Position numbers and translations under genes: made by a program
Origin: Dipodascopsis uninucleata var. uninucleata
Taxonomy: Eukaryota > Ascomycota > Lipomycetes > Lipomycetales > Lipomycetaceae
Assembly (NCBI GenBank): GCA_030568195.1
Contig: JAJLTO010000005.1
Location: 496,001-560,000 of the forward strand
Length of the DNA: 64,000 bases
Direction of reading: 5' to 3'
Shown here: piece after piece, positions 45,369-55,669 of the stretch
How the letters are laid out: the number at the start of each line of letters is the position of its first letter
How positions within the stretch are numbered: position 1 is the first letter of the stretch
Notes under the pieces: model-generated
Told to the model about the DNA's origin: nothing
Databases searched by the model: none
What the model saw: the letters and a program-made list of their open reading frames with translations, nothing else

Positions 45369-47867
45369 CTAGATTCCCGACCACCAGAATGTCTCATCTG
45401 TCTCAAACGAAGCGGTTAAAGGAGTGTAGTCGCTGGAGTTACCAACCAAGACTGTGTAGGTATCCTTCTGGCTGATCCAAGCATCTCTAATCTCATCGAA
45501 GTACGAGGTAGCGTACTTAATGCTGATCTCAATGGTAACAACAGCGCTCTCGCCGGCGCCAAGATGAATCTTCTTGAAACCCTTGAGCTCTTTAACTGGT
45601 CTCCAAATGCTGGGATTAGCCTGACTGATATAAACTTGGACAACTTCGGCACCAGCTGGTCCAGATATGTTTGCGACAGTCACGGAGACTATAATGATAT
45701 TATTCTTGGAGAAACGGACAGAGAGATCAGACATGCTGAAATTGGAAAATGACAGACCGTATCCGAATGGAAACAAGACGTCTTTCTCAATTTTCTCGTA
45801 ATATCTGTACCCAATATAAATATCCTCACCATAAAGGGTGCGACCGCCTTCTGATCGATAGTTCAAATAAGCAGGATTGTCTTGGAGCCTCTTGGGAAAG
45901 CTAAGAGAGAGCTTGCCGCTAGGATTCAAATCTCCAAAAATTACATCTGCAATACCATTACCAGTCTCGTTACCTCCGTACCAAGCGTGGACAAGAGCTG
46001 ACGCTTTATCGACCCATGGCATAGTAACAGGAGTACCAGATTGATTAATAATTACAGTGTTTGGATTGGCATTCAAGACTGCTTCGATGAGTTTATCTGT
46101 AGGTGGTGGAAGGTCCATAAAGGTTCTATCGTAACCTTCGGATTCCCAGTCAGAGGAAAGTCCAACACAGAGTATCACCTGGTCGACCGACTTCGCCAAG
46201 GAAACTGCTGTTTCAATTTCCTCAGCTTCGTCAATTACTCGGGCCCAGCCAGCACGTAGACCACCACCAACAACGCTGACATTTTGACTCTCAAGCTTGG
46301 AAGTAGCGTTGCTAGCATAGATAATCTTGACTTCATAAGTCTTGTTACCCTCAAGTTTGATTTGACCAGTCTCTTCAACTGTACTGTTTCCGAAGAAGTA
46401 GTTTCCTTGGCGCTGGACGGTCTCATTGTCGACAACCATGTCACCGTCGACATAAAGTTTAGCTGTGCCGAACACAGTCAAGCCGAACTCATAAGTACCA
46501 GTAATCGTTGGAGTGACATGGCTGACAACCTCTGTGTAAAAGCACTTGACATTTGCGATAGCCGGATGCTTATAGTCATCCAAGAACAGATTACAGTTGG
46601 GCAACACCAGCTCGTCGACTTGCTTCCGAGTACTAACGGATGGTGGATCAACGTACAAACGCAGAGAAATACCCTCACTACCGTCGGAAGCCTTGCAACC
46701 AGGTCCGAGCACTGGTAACATCTTGAAAGTATGAGCTCCAACAGCATATGGTACCTCACTTCCCAGCTTGCTGCAGACTGCATCATATGGAGTGACAGCA
46801 TAGTATGGTCGTAGATTTGCAGACCCACCACCTGAATAGGCAGCAAATTTGGCGTTAGGACCAATCACCGCAGTGGTCTTGCTTCTGCTCAGCGGTAAAA
46901 TATTGCCTTCGTTCTTTAACAATACAACAGCGCTACCGGCGATCTTACGCAAAAGAGCAGCGGTCTCAGGAGTATTAGCACCCTCTTCAGGAGCATCACC
47001 TGGAATGCCAGAGGCTGCAGCCTTAACAACAGTTCGGAGAACACTGCGAACACGCTCATCGAAGGTGTACTGGGTGATTGTCTTCGAATTAACAGAGGAT
47101 GTAACAAGATCACCTCGGAATCTAGTTGGACCGGGCATTTCGATATCAAGACCAGCATTGACAGCAGCCGAGGTTGAGTATGTACCGAACCAGTCACTCA
47201 TGATCAGTCCGTCAAAACCCCATTCCTTTCGAAGTATATCCTGTAGAAGATGTGAGTTCTCACTGCAATGGGTCCCGTTGAGCTTGTTGTATGATGTCAT
47301 GAATGCGCATGGCTGGGAATCACGGAGAGCAATCTGAAATGGCATGAGATAGATCTCGCGGAGTGCCCGCTCGGTAACGATACTATCAACAGCTTGACGA
47401 TCGTCCTCCTGATCATTGACCACAAAGTGCTTAATAGTTGCAAGAATTCCCTTAGACTGAATACCGTTGATAATACCACTTGCACAATCACCCGCTAGCA
47501 CCGGATCTTCAGAGAAACTCTCGAATCCTCGACCGCCGAGGGGAGATCTCTGCATGTTGACAGTGGGACCTAAGATGATGTGTGCACCTTTGGCCATGGC
47601 TTCATCAGCCATTTTTGCACCAGCTTCCTTCAGCAATTCAATATCCCAGGTTGCTGCGAGCCCCGTTCCACAAGGAAAGCATGCTGCTGGAATACTGTTC
47701 ATAAATCGAGTTCCGCGAACACCATTAGGACCGTCGGTCATTCGCAGAGCTGGAATACCTAGTCGCCCAATCTTAGCCGTGTGCCAGTTGTCGGTTCCAG
47801 CCAACAGACTTGCCTTCTCTGCCTGAGTCAAAGATTTGAGAACCTTTTCAACATCAATTGTAGCCAT
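45369..47867 (-). CDS. GH3 beta-glucosidase with PA14 domain, cytosolic type
   Basis: The ATG at 47867 gives 832 residues (a non-ATG extension adds 5). The order is an N-terminal GH3 barrel (RMTDGPNGVRG, GPTVNMQRSPLGGRGFES, KHFVVNDQEDDR), the nucleophile Asp in LIMSDWFGTYS, a PA14 insert at about 400-550, and the acid/base Glu in DWESEGYDRTF. A fibronectin III-like C-terminus follows. There is no signal peptide, so it should act inside the cell on imported glucosides, as Kluyveromyces marxianus BglI does (845 residues, same layout). PA14 narrows the substrate to short oligosaccharides. Its promoter has a CGG-N9-CCG inverted repeat and a CACGTG palindrome. Substrate may include xylosides; this cannot be told. 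Confidence 0.92.
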   Translation of the reverse strand: MATIDVEKVLKSLTQAEKASLLAGTDNWHTAKIGRLGIPALRMTDGPNGVRGTRFMNSIPAACFPCGTGLAATWDIELLKEAGAKMADEAMAKGAHIILGPTVNMQRSPLGGRGFESFSEDPVLAGDCASGIINGIQSKGILATIKHFVVNDQEDDRQAVDSIVTERALREIYLMPFQIALRDSQPCAFMTSYNKLNGTHCSENSHLLQDILRKEWGFDGLIMSDWFGTYSTSAAVNAGLDIEMPGPTRFRGDLVTSSVNSKTITQYTFDERVRSVLRTVVKAAASGIPGDAPEEGANTPETAALLRKIAGSAVVLLKNEGNILPLSRSKTTAVIGPNAKFAAYSGGGSANLRPYYAVTPYDAVCSKLGSEVPYAVGAHTFKMLPVLGPGCKASDGSEGISLRLYVDPPSVSTRKQVDELVLPNCNLFLDDYKHPAIANVKCFYTEVVSHVTPTITGTYEFGLTVFGTAKLYVDGDMVVDNETVQRQGNYFFGNSTVEETGQIKLEGNKTYEVKIIYASNATSKLESQNVSVVGGGLRAGWARVIDEAEEIETAVSLAKSVDQVILCVGLSSDWESEGYDRTFMDLPPPTDKLIEAVLNANPNTVIINQSGTPVTMPWVDKASALVHAWYGGNETGNGIADVIFGDLNPSGKLSLSFPKRLQDNPAYLNYRSEGGRTLYGEDIYIGYRYYEKIEKDVLFPFGYGLSFSNFSMSDLSVRFSKNNIIIVSVTVANISGPAGAEVVQVYISQANPSIWRPVKELKGFKKIHLGAGESAVVTIEISIKYATSYFDEIRDAWISQKDTYTVLVGNSSDYTPLTASFETDETFWWSGI

Positions 47868-47980
47868 TTTGTCTATATTCACCTCTTATATTCACGGCAA
47901 ACTCGTATGGCTGTAGAATTGTGTTGCGATGGGCATTTGTAGTTTGGGCGGTTTATATGAAATCAATCGAACTGACTGTT

Positions 47981-48001
47981 TGACGGAAATACGGTCCGTC
48001 A
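47981..48001. promoter_or_regulatory. CGG-N9-CCG inverted repeat in beta-glucosidase promoter
   Basis: TGACGGA and TCCGTCA face each other across 7 nt, about 115-135 bp from the ATG. Inverted CGG triplets are the usual binding pattern of fungal Zn2Cys6 regulators, many of which control sugar genes. Confidence 0.45.
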
Positions 48002-48007
48002 TACCGA

Positions 48008-48017
48008 ATCACGTGAT
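48008..48017. promoter_or_regulatory. ATCACGTGAT palindrome in beta-glucosidase promoter
   Basis: Perfect 10-bp palindrome with a CACGTG core, seven bases beyond the CGG inverted repeat. Confidence 0.4.
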
Positions 48018-49277
48018 TATAATATACTCAGGCACCTGATTTATACTAGCAAGTAGCATCTATCGAGACCAAACAAGCAAAACAACAAAAGCATTTCCTA
48101 AACACATAACGACTAATATGAAAACAATGTGACCTGTTATGGTTCTCATTCATCTCTTAGCTGCGCTGCCTGGACTAGCAGATATGCTTTGTTTTTATGC
48201 TATACATCAGCGGGAGCAGTGCAGAACTTATATCCAGCTAATGCTTTGCTTGGGACTCTTTTTCCTAGCTCACGGGGACTCAGGTGCGCGCTCTTCTGAT
48301 TAAAAATTGGCTGCATATGGCGCTTTGGAATCTGTGATAAGTATTCTATTAAATTAATGCATGGAGCTGCCGGATGGGCTAGACGAACAACAGGATTAAA
48401 AATTTCTGTACTGTCTGGAATTATCTGGCGAACTTGCATCCCAGAACAGAGTCTTTAGTTACTCGACGGCAGGACTACTGGTTTGTTATGACAACCAACT
48501 ACTAACTGACCTATTCTCGGGTAGTACATCGTAGACTGACTCCTTGTTTACATATTTCACCGCGTAATGATCTTCACGGACTATCTGCATAAGCGTGCGC
48601 ATAAGTGATGACATTCGCGCCATAACTAAGAGTAGCATGATACCTACCTCTTTCGGTCTCCCGACATCATGCTAGATGTTGTAACGTGTATTCCGAACGT
48701 TAAGGATCATGGGATTTATAAGCAGCAAGTACGTAATATATTTGTTCAACGAAATTTCATAGACATGGACCCATTCGCATATCGTAGCTGAGACTATATA
48801 TAGTGGTCAATCGCTACAGCTCTGTAACTAAAAACTGTGCATCCTCTTCTCGACTTTTGTTAGTGTTTATCGGGCACAGAAACGAACACCTCGCCAATCA
48901 TGTGATTCTAATCTTTCACTAGTTTTGAGGGCTGCAATTAATGAGCAATGACTTCCTCTACTAGTAATTCAATTCTATCGATTGTACACGCTTTACTGGT
49001 CAGCCTTAATATTTATACAAGCTTTTCTAAAGAGCTGTCAATATTATTTTAGCTACTACCTCAGAAAACGTATCATCGCGCGTAGAGCCTTAAAAGAGAG
49101 CAACTTGGACCATCTAGATATTGATAAGAGTACCAGCTGACCAGAATGGGAGTTTTACAAAGAAAAAAATTCAAATAAAACTCCAACAGTCCTGAGTTAC
49201 ATTTTGTAAGATGGTCAAACGGCCAAATTTAGTTATAATAACCAAAAAATTTAAAATGTAACACATATTAAAAAATA

Positions 49278-49350
49278 TGCCTCGAGCCGGATTTGAACCG
49301 ACGATCTCAGCATTACTAGTGCTGCGCCTTACCAACTTGGCCATCAAGGC
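49278..49350 (-). tRNA. tT(AGU): tRNA-Thr (AGT), no intron
   Basis: Full cloverleaf of 73 nt on the minus strand. Acceptor GCCTTGA pairs with TCGAGGC (one G-T) and the discriminator is A. D-arm is GCC-AAGTTGGTAA-GGC. Anticodon stem CAGCA/TGCTG has loop CTAGTAA with anticodon AGT at 49317-49315. T-arm is GTCGG-TTCAAAT-CCGGC. A T-rich run follows on the coding strand. Confidence 0.97.
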
Positions 49351-50384
49351 TATTTATAAAATAACTGATTAGTTATCACCATAATTACGTGTGAAATTAG
49401 TTTTTGCAGAGCTTATATTACAACTTAAGTTTGCATTAAGGCACCTCTGAGAGTATATCATGAAATCGCACTAAATATGTTGAAGGGAATGGTATTAACT
49501 CACTCGCTGTCATTAGACGTAGGTACAAAATCTAGGGTAGAATATATGAATATAACTACTAGTCCACGCGTATAAGAGTGTGCATGGAATGGGGTATAGC
49601 TTACATGACAGAAACAAAAGAAACAATAGTGCAGAATACGCGAGAGCGGAATATACGGCGGAATATACAAGATAATATGGCATCCAAGATAGTAATAGTG
49701 AAAAATATATATATAAATGTAATCAAAGATATTCCGTAAGCTATGCTGGACTAGATGTTAAACAAACTATCGTTCAGTGGCTATAAAGATAGTCGCATGG
49801 CCGTTACGATGCCCGTCCATCAAGATAATCTACTCCGCAAGAACCTTACCGCATTATTTCACTTGTATTGTCTTCACATAAATGAAGTCTGCAGAATATA
49901 CTTCACTCTGAAAGCTCATAGACTTAAGGCAGCTTTTTTTAGTATAGCATTCATAGCTGTGTTTTTTATTACTCGATAATATAACGTTCTCGAGACTAGC
50001 TAAACACTACCTTCCAAAACGAGGCATGCTAACCGCAGTAGTGTGCCCGGCTATGACCATCTATTTAGTAAATAAATAACTGAAATACACTTTACGTACA
50101 TAAATTTGTCTTTCTTCCCCGCAATTTTCTTTTAGGCAGGTGGCTCATATACGGCTAGCAGTTCCAAAAGTAGACATAAAGGCTACTCGCTCCTTTTGTA
50201 TGTTCTATAAAATAGAAGCAATGTTTTTAGAAAGTTTTCGGCAAAATATTGTCAACAGCAGTAATGCTTGAACTCACTCTATATAATGAGTGAGTCCATT
50301 CAGATAGATTGAGAAGTTCTTCTCTCTTACTTTCTTCTATGCTAGTCGTCGTTTGCGAATCAGAAGATACCCCACATCAACATA
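49351..50384. other. Spacer upstream of transketolase gene
   Basis: No supported gene. It should contain the promoter of the transketolase-like gene; pyrimidine-rich stretches precede its ATG. Confidence 0.5.
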
Positions 50385-52496
50385 ATGACACCTTCAGTAA
50401 TTGAACTGCCAGTAGCAAGGGCAACGCCAATGGGCTCAGACATTCACAGTTACGTACTGCGCTCGTTTCGTTGCCTTATCGCAGATCTCGTCCAAAATCA
50501 CAATGGTGGGCATCCAGGAGGAGCAATGGGCATGGCAGCTATCGGCGTCTCACTTTGGAAGTATATGATGAAGTACTCGCCAACTAATGTCAAATATTTC
50601 AATCGAGACAGATTCGTTCTCTCTAATGGCCATACTTGTCTCTTCCAATATGTCTTCCTTCATCTTGCTGGCTACCAGCATATGACCATGGATCAGCTTA
50701 AGTCCTACCATTCCAAGAATTGGGAGTCTTTCTGTCCTGGGCACCCAGAGATCGAGCAACCAGGAATTGAAGTCACTACGGGTCCTCTTGGTCAGGGTAT
50801 TGCTAATGCAGTAGGTCTAGCGATTGCGTCCAAACAACTTGGCGCAACCTATAACCGTGATGGGTTTCCCGTCGTTGATAACACTACATGGTGCATTGTA
50901 GGTGATGCATGTCTACAGGAAGGTGTTGGTCTCGAAGCCATCTCACTTGCTGGTCACTTCAAGCTCGACAATCTTGTTGTAATCTATGACAATAACCAGA
51001 TCACCTGTGATGGCTCAGTTGACTTAACGAATACCGAGAATATTAATCAAAAGATGACTGCTTGCGGCTGGAATGTCATTGAAGTAGAAGATGGCTGCTA
51101 CGATATTCCAGCCATTTTGAAAGCTCTAGAGACTGCCAAGGCTTCTAAGGGAAGACCGACTTTTGTTAACGTCCACACAATTATTGGCGTTGGCAGCAAG
51201 GTTGAGGGGCAGGCCATTGCACACGGTGCTGCATTTGGTGAGTCAGAAGTTCGTAACATCAAGGCTGCTAACAAAATGGATCCAGATTCCAATTTTGTCG
51301 TCCCACCTGAAGTTTACGATTTTTTCTCTGATATCGTTCCTCGTGGTGAGCAACTCGTCAAGGAATACGAGCAGCTTCTTGAATCCTACTCTGTTGCTTA
51401 TCCCAAGCTCGCTGAGGAGTTTGCCATGCGTCGTCGCGGCGAGCTTCCAGTTAACTGGGAGTCTCTCATCCCTGCTTCTTTCCCAGACAGCCCAACTGCT
51501 TCGAGAAAGTCCTCTGGTCTAGCCTTTAACCCTGTGGCTAAGGAAATCAATTCATTTATGGTAGGCACCGCAGATCTTTCTCCATCTGTGAATATGATCT
51601 GGAAGGATAAGGTTGATTTCCAGAATCCAGACCTCAAGACTAATTGTGGAATTGTTGGAAACTACTCTGGCAGATATATTCATTGGGGTATTCGAGAGTT
51701 TGCCATGGCCGCAATATCCAACGGTATCGCTGCCTTTAATGAAGGCACCTTTATTCCCGTTACCTCCTCGTTTTTCATGTTCTACATCTATGCTGCTCCT
51801 GCCGTTCGCATGGGATGTCTCATGGATCTCCAGGTCATCCATGTCGCCACACATGACTCCATTGGTACTGGTGAGGACGGTCCAACTCATCAGCCTATCG
51901 CACTTCCTGCTCTCTATCGTGCCATGCCAAATATGCTGTACATCAGGCCCTGCGACAGCGAAGAAGTTGCTGGGGCCTGGCGAATCGCCATCGAAAGCAA
52001 GCGAATGTCCACAATTATATCACTCTCACGACAGAACTTGATCCAATACCCAAGTAATTCGAGACGCGATCTAGTCCAATATGGTGCTTACGTATTTGAT
52101 GAAAATCCAATCGCTACTGTCACTCTGATTGGTGTTGGTCCAGAGATGTGTTTTGCTGTTGACACTAAGAAGGCCCTGATCACAAAAGGAATTGAGGCTC
52201 GTATTGTTAGTTTCCCATGCCAGCGACTATTTGAGAAGCAGACGCGTGAATACAAGAATTCTGTTATCAAACGTCACGAAATGCCAGTTATTGTCATCGA
52301 GGCCTATGCTCCAAATGGATGGGAGCGATACGCTTCTGCTGGTGTCAGCATGAAGACGTTCGGAAAGTCTCTTCCAGGATCGGAGGCTTACAAATATTTT
52401 GGATTTGACGCGGCATCTATTGCAGACAGAGTAGAAAAGTACATGCAGGCTATCAAGACCGATCCCTCAGTGCGCTACGAGTTTGTTGACTTGTAG
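50385..52496 (+). CDS. Dihydroxyacetone-synthase-like transketolase
   Basis: Single exon of 703 residues. Landmarks are NHNGGHPGGAMGMAAIGVSL, CPGHPEIEQPGIEVTTGPLG, the TPP-binding segment from VGDACLQEG to YDNNQITCDGS, the catalytic Glu in WGIREFAMAAISNGI, and THDSIGTGEDGPTHQPI. The text follows the DAS subgroup more closely than Tkl1 (GDACLQEG instead of GDGCLQEG, and the NTENINQKMTACGWNVIEVEDG region). In methylotrophs DAS fixes formaldehyde onto xylulose 5-phosphate in peroxisomes. Non-methylotrophic fungi also hold DAS-like transketolases. The C-terminus EFVDL is not a clear PTS1, so it is probably cytosolic and works in pentose phosphate exchange. Confidence 0.88.
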   Translation: MTPSVIELPVARATPMGSDIHSYVLRSFRCLIADLVQNHNGGHPGGAMGMAAIGVSLWKYMMKYSPTNVKYFNRDRFVLSNGHTCLFQYVFLHLAGYQHMTMDQLKSYHSKNWESFCPGHPEIEQPGIEVTTGPLGQGIANAVGLAIASKQLGATYNRDGFPVVDNTTWCIVGDACLQEGVGLEAISLAGHFKLDNLVVIYDNNQITCDGSVDLTNTENINQKMTACGWNVIEVEDGCYDIPAILKALETAKASKGRPTFVNVHTIIGVGSKVEGQAIAHGAAFGESEVRNIKAANKMDPDSNFVVPPEVYDFFSDIVPRGEQLVKEYEQLLESYSVAYPKLAEEFAMRRRGELPVNWESLIPASFPDSPTASRKSSGLAFNPVAKEINSFMVGTADLSPSVNMIWKDKVDFQNPDLKTNCGIVGNYSGRYIHWGIREFAMAAISNGIAAFNEGTFIPVTSSFFMFYIYAAPAVRMGCLMDLQVIHVATHDSIGTGEDGPTHQPIALPALYRAMPNMLYIRPCDSEEVAGAWRIAIESKRMSTIISLSRQNLIQYPSNSRRDLVQYGAYVFDENPIATVTLIGVGPEMCFAVDTKKALITKGIEARIVSFPCQRLFEKQTREYKNSVIKRHEMPVIVIEAYAPNGWERYASAGVSMKTFGKSLPGSEAYKYFGFDAASIADRVEKYMQAIKTDPSVRYEFVDL

Positions 52497-54129
52497 ATAG
52501 ATTTAAGACTATATAATCTTTATTCATAACATCCAGCCGTGCGTAGTTCATTTATATGGAATCATATTTAATCATATTCCAGATACTGAAATTTACGATA
52601 TTAATTGTTTAATTTCTCTTATTAGTCACATTTGCTTTATTTGAACCATTAACGCTTGTTCTCGAGAAAATATTATAAGTAAAAGAATATCGAAAGAGTC
52701 TCTTTTTGCTACCTTCTTCATCATAACTGGCCCTGGTATTTTGTACTAAAACTACTTAGCACAGTAACAGCAACCACTCCACTCTATAATTAACCTAGTA
52801 TGATCTGAGTAGCAGCTCACCTATATTATCTTCGACTTGCGATCTCTGTATATTGCAGTTCAGATCATGGTATTGATATGCTTACTAAGTTATTATATGT
52901 ATTCATGTCCTGTTTTCATAGGCCCTGTAGAGTTCTACTATATTATAGCCAAACCTTATGTATAACAAAATTTATGTTCGAACTTTATATAACTTATTTC
53001 GATGTATCCCATGCGGCAACGCATAAAAGTCTAAATTTAGTTTTTCATGGTAATTTTTGCGAATCAACTGTCTAGTTCTGCCAACAACAATTATCACTTC
53101 CACCCGACACTTGCGCTATCCAAATGGTTGCCAGCCCTGACGAGAGAAATTAATTTCAGGGAATATGGACCCTGCTAGCTCGGCTAGGTTGTAGGATATC
53201 GTAAATGGATGTGTCCAAAGAATTAGTTAACTTCATGATTCGCATCTTTTCCGTATTAATGGTGCACTGCTTTTTTAAACTATTTAAAACATCGAGCTCG
53301 CTTACATTTTCAGGGTATTAATATATATATCGTCTTTTGGTATTTCAATAAAATCGCTTTACAATCATCATAGACACTGAACCATCAGTAATTATTATTC
53401 ACATATCTCGCGAATAATTTCGGGTATAGACAAACATAAGGTTCAAGTCGCCCTCCTTGGGCTGATGCTTGATTTTATATATTTAAATTCAACTACCATA
53501 GTAAGACCATCCGAGACGCATTTCAATCTTCAAGACTAAAATTCGAGACTGATTCTAGATTTTCACCACATACGTAGCAAGTTATCAGCAAATCTAAGGA
53601 TATACCTGTGATTTCATCACTGTGTAATGCCCATAGCTTAGTCAATCGACTAAGACTACTTTCAGAGATAAAGTGCCGCTCTACCTCTTACAAAAAGATA
53701 GTCTTTCGAATAGTACAAGCCAAGAACCATATCATCTGAAAATCAAACGGTCGAGAGAGCATCTGCTCACTAGGAAAATTGTACTTTACTTTTTGCTATT
53801 AATCTTCGTGGCTGCTTTAAATTACTCTGAAATTCTTAAATAATAACCAGAAATTGTGCCAGGATTAGGCTGAGATATCAAAGGCGTTAGAGAGAGACTC
53901 GTCCAAACACTTAGTGGGCCTTATATTCAAGCTTAACCAAGATTGCACAATGAGATAAGCATATTCTAAATGTTTTTCAGCATCATCACTTGAGTTTATT
54001 ACCTTCTAGAACTTGATATTGAAATTAAATCGTAGACCTATTAAGATTAACACAGCGAATATTTCGGCATTATGTCAGATAGTCTCTACACTCCCAAGCG
54101 AGTAAGATATAATTTCGAAATTCTTGGTG
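52497..54129. other. Gene-poor spacer
   Basis: About 1.6 kb of AT-rich sequence with no intact gene and no repeat visible. It lies between the transketolase gene and a transporter relic, and may itself be degraded coding sequence, but nothing can be recognised. Confidence 0.45.
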
Positions 54130-54662
54130 TAGAGCAAAGTGGCCTTGATGGCTTTGGCAAGTTCTGAGAGGTGCTTTTCCCGATTTACGTGCTTGCAATC
54201 AATCTAACCGATTTGTGTGTCCGTTCCTTAACGCTTTATACATCGCGACGTTAGTTTGGGGTCTCGTGGGATCTAGTAGAATTTTCAGCAATGAGATGTA
54301 TACCGTTCTGAAATGGGCATTCCTAATCGGTGTTGTTGTTGCCGTGCCTGTCTACTACGGCCGAAGATATTCCATTAAGAATTTATGACATTGGGACCCT
54401 GTTCTTTTCCTTGCTGATATGGGAAGATTCCAGTCTGGATATAAGCTCTCTTATTGTACACGAAGATTGCAGTCTCTTCCTTTTTCATGTACTATATATA
54501 TACGCCGAAAGTACCTTGCCAGGTCGACAGAGTATAATTATGTTGTCATCTGCCTTTAGTGCTGGTGTTGCTGGAAATGCAATCCTGTACACTACTACAA
54601 AGGCAACATTTTGGACCACAGACCTGGAGTTAAGTGGAATCTTTAAAGTTTGTAATAGTTGA
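54130..54662 (+). pseudogene. Relic of an OPT-family oligopeptide transporter (C-terminal end)
   Basis: The frame around 54140-54370 reads FPDLRACNQSNRFVCP, then LVWGLVGSSRIFSNEMYTVL and KWAFLIGVVVAVPVYYGRR. This is the characteristic C-terminal OPT block (x-CP ... WG-x-GP-R-F ... FLIGA). After a stop near 54387, similarity resumes in two frames: YIRRKYLA and EYNYVV in one, LSSAFSAGVAGNAILYTTTK in another, matching the family's final YNY-LSAALDAG helix. The first about 600 residues of the transporter are absent. OPT proteins import small peptides or glutathione across the plasma membrane. With internal stops, frame changes and a missing N-terminus, this is a dead host gene rather than an unspliced one. 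Confidence 0.75.
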
Positions 54663-55622
54663 CCTTCAAGATATATGAATCATTTTTGCTTAATTATACA
54701 GCTTGCTTCCCAAAACGAATAAGAACAGTTAAAAACGACTTCAGATAGCTTAATCACCTCTATATTCCTAGTTAAATCCTCCGCCCAAATCGCTCTCATA
54801 GTTGTTTGTACAGCTTAGTAGCGCTCAGTTCAATAGAATTTCGTCAAGCTAGAGGAGTTCTCTTGCTGGATGCTGTAGTGATAGCCAGACGTAAAATTCT
54901 GCTAGTAGTCGATCAGAGGTTACTAAAGTACATCGTGTCAATGACTTCATACACTTATCTAGCAGGTATGGACAGACAAATAATAATAATGAGGTGGGTA
55001 AACCAGGATTCTGTACATTATTTCTGGACAGAAACTGATATAGTCATTGTTGATCTGATGGACTATGGCATTAAATAGTATATAATTGTCTCCAAGTTTA
55101 AGTTAAACTGTCACGCTTAATTAAAGTTCGATAACTTTACAGATGTGTCATGTCTCATAATAGCCTCACAGATCAGGCTCCAGTTTGGAAGTACTGCTTC
55201 GTATAATTTCGTAATGCACGACAATGACGATTTACGTTGGACACTGTATTAGACAATATTAGTATTTCTGCGGAATAATGGCTTATATGCAGTGTGCGTC
55301 TAAATGTCGCATTTCTGAAAAACGAAACGTAATATTGCCTGTTACACCCTACCGTAAAGGCATCAGCCATGGCAGATATTTCAGACTTACATACTCTTTC
55401 GGCTCGAATACGCCTTCATTGATTGATTTATCTCGTAGCAGTACTACAAAGAAGAATTTTATCTTAAGAATATTTGATTTTGCTGAAGTTGTTGCATACA
55501 TGTGTGGCCATTTCCTATTCTGTCATTCTATGATACAATAACATCCCAAAATATTTTGTTCATCCTTCGAAAATGGCCCGGATCAGATTAATAATGATAG
55601 ATAAGCCAGCCACATCAATAGA
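54663..55622. other. Spacer between OPT relic and acetylesterase
   Basis: Short frames at 54806-55078 and 55278-55541 (plus) have no family resemblance. The right end should hold the acetylesterase promoter. Confidence 0.45.
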
Positions 55623-55654
55623 GAAAGCGGATTTTTAACGGAAAATCCGCTTTC
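55623..55654 (+). repeat. Perfect 13-bp hairpin just upstream of the acetylesterase ATG
   Basis: GAAAGCGGATTTT (55623-55635) is exactly inverted at 55642-55654 across the 6-nt loop TAACGG. It ends 15 nt before the ATG at 55670. If transcribed in the leader it would be a strong stem able to hinder scanning ribosomes; if not, it is a large operator-like palindrome. Confidence 0.8.
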
Positions 55655-55669
55655 AAAATAATTTTGCTG

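Larger units (their letters stand above)
47868..49277. other. Spacer: beta-glucosidase promoter and flank of tRNA-Thr
   Basis: It holds two candidate regulatory palindromes close to the beta-glucosidase start (listed separately). A 79-codon minus-strand frame at 48200-48439 has no recognised similarity. Confidence 0.5.

Noticed and set aside
48200-48439. 79-codon minus-strand frame in the beta-glucosidase upstream spacer
   Set aside because: Reasonable composition but no family, no neighbouring exon that joins in phase, and too short to support alone.
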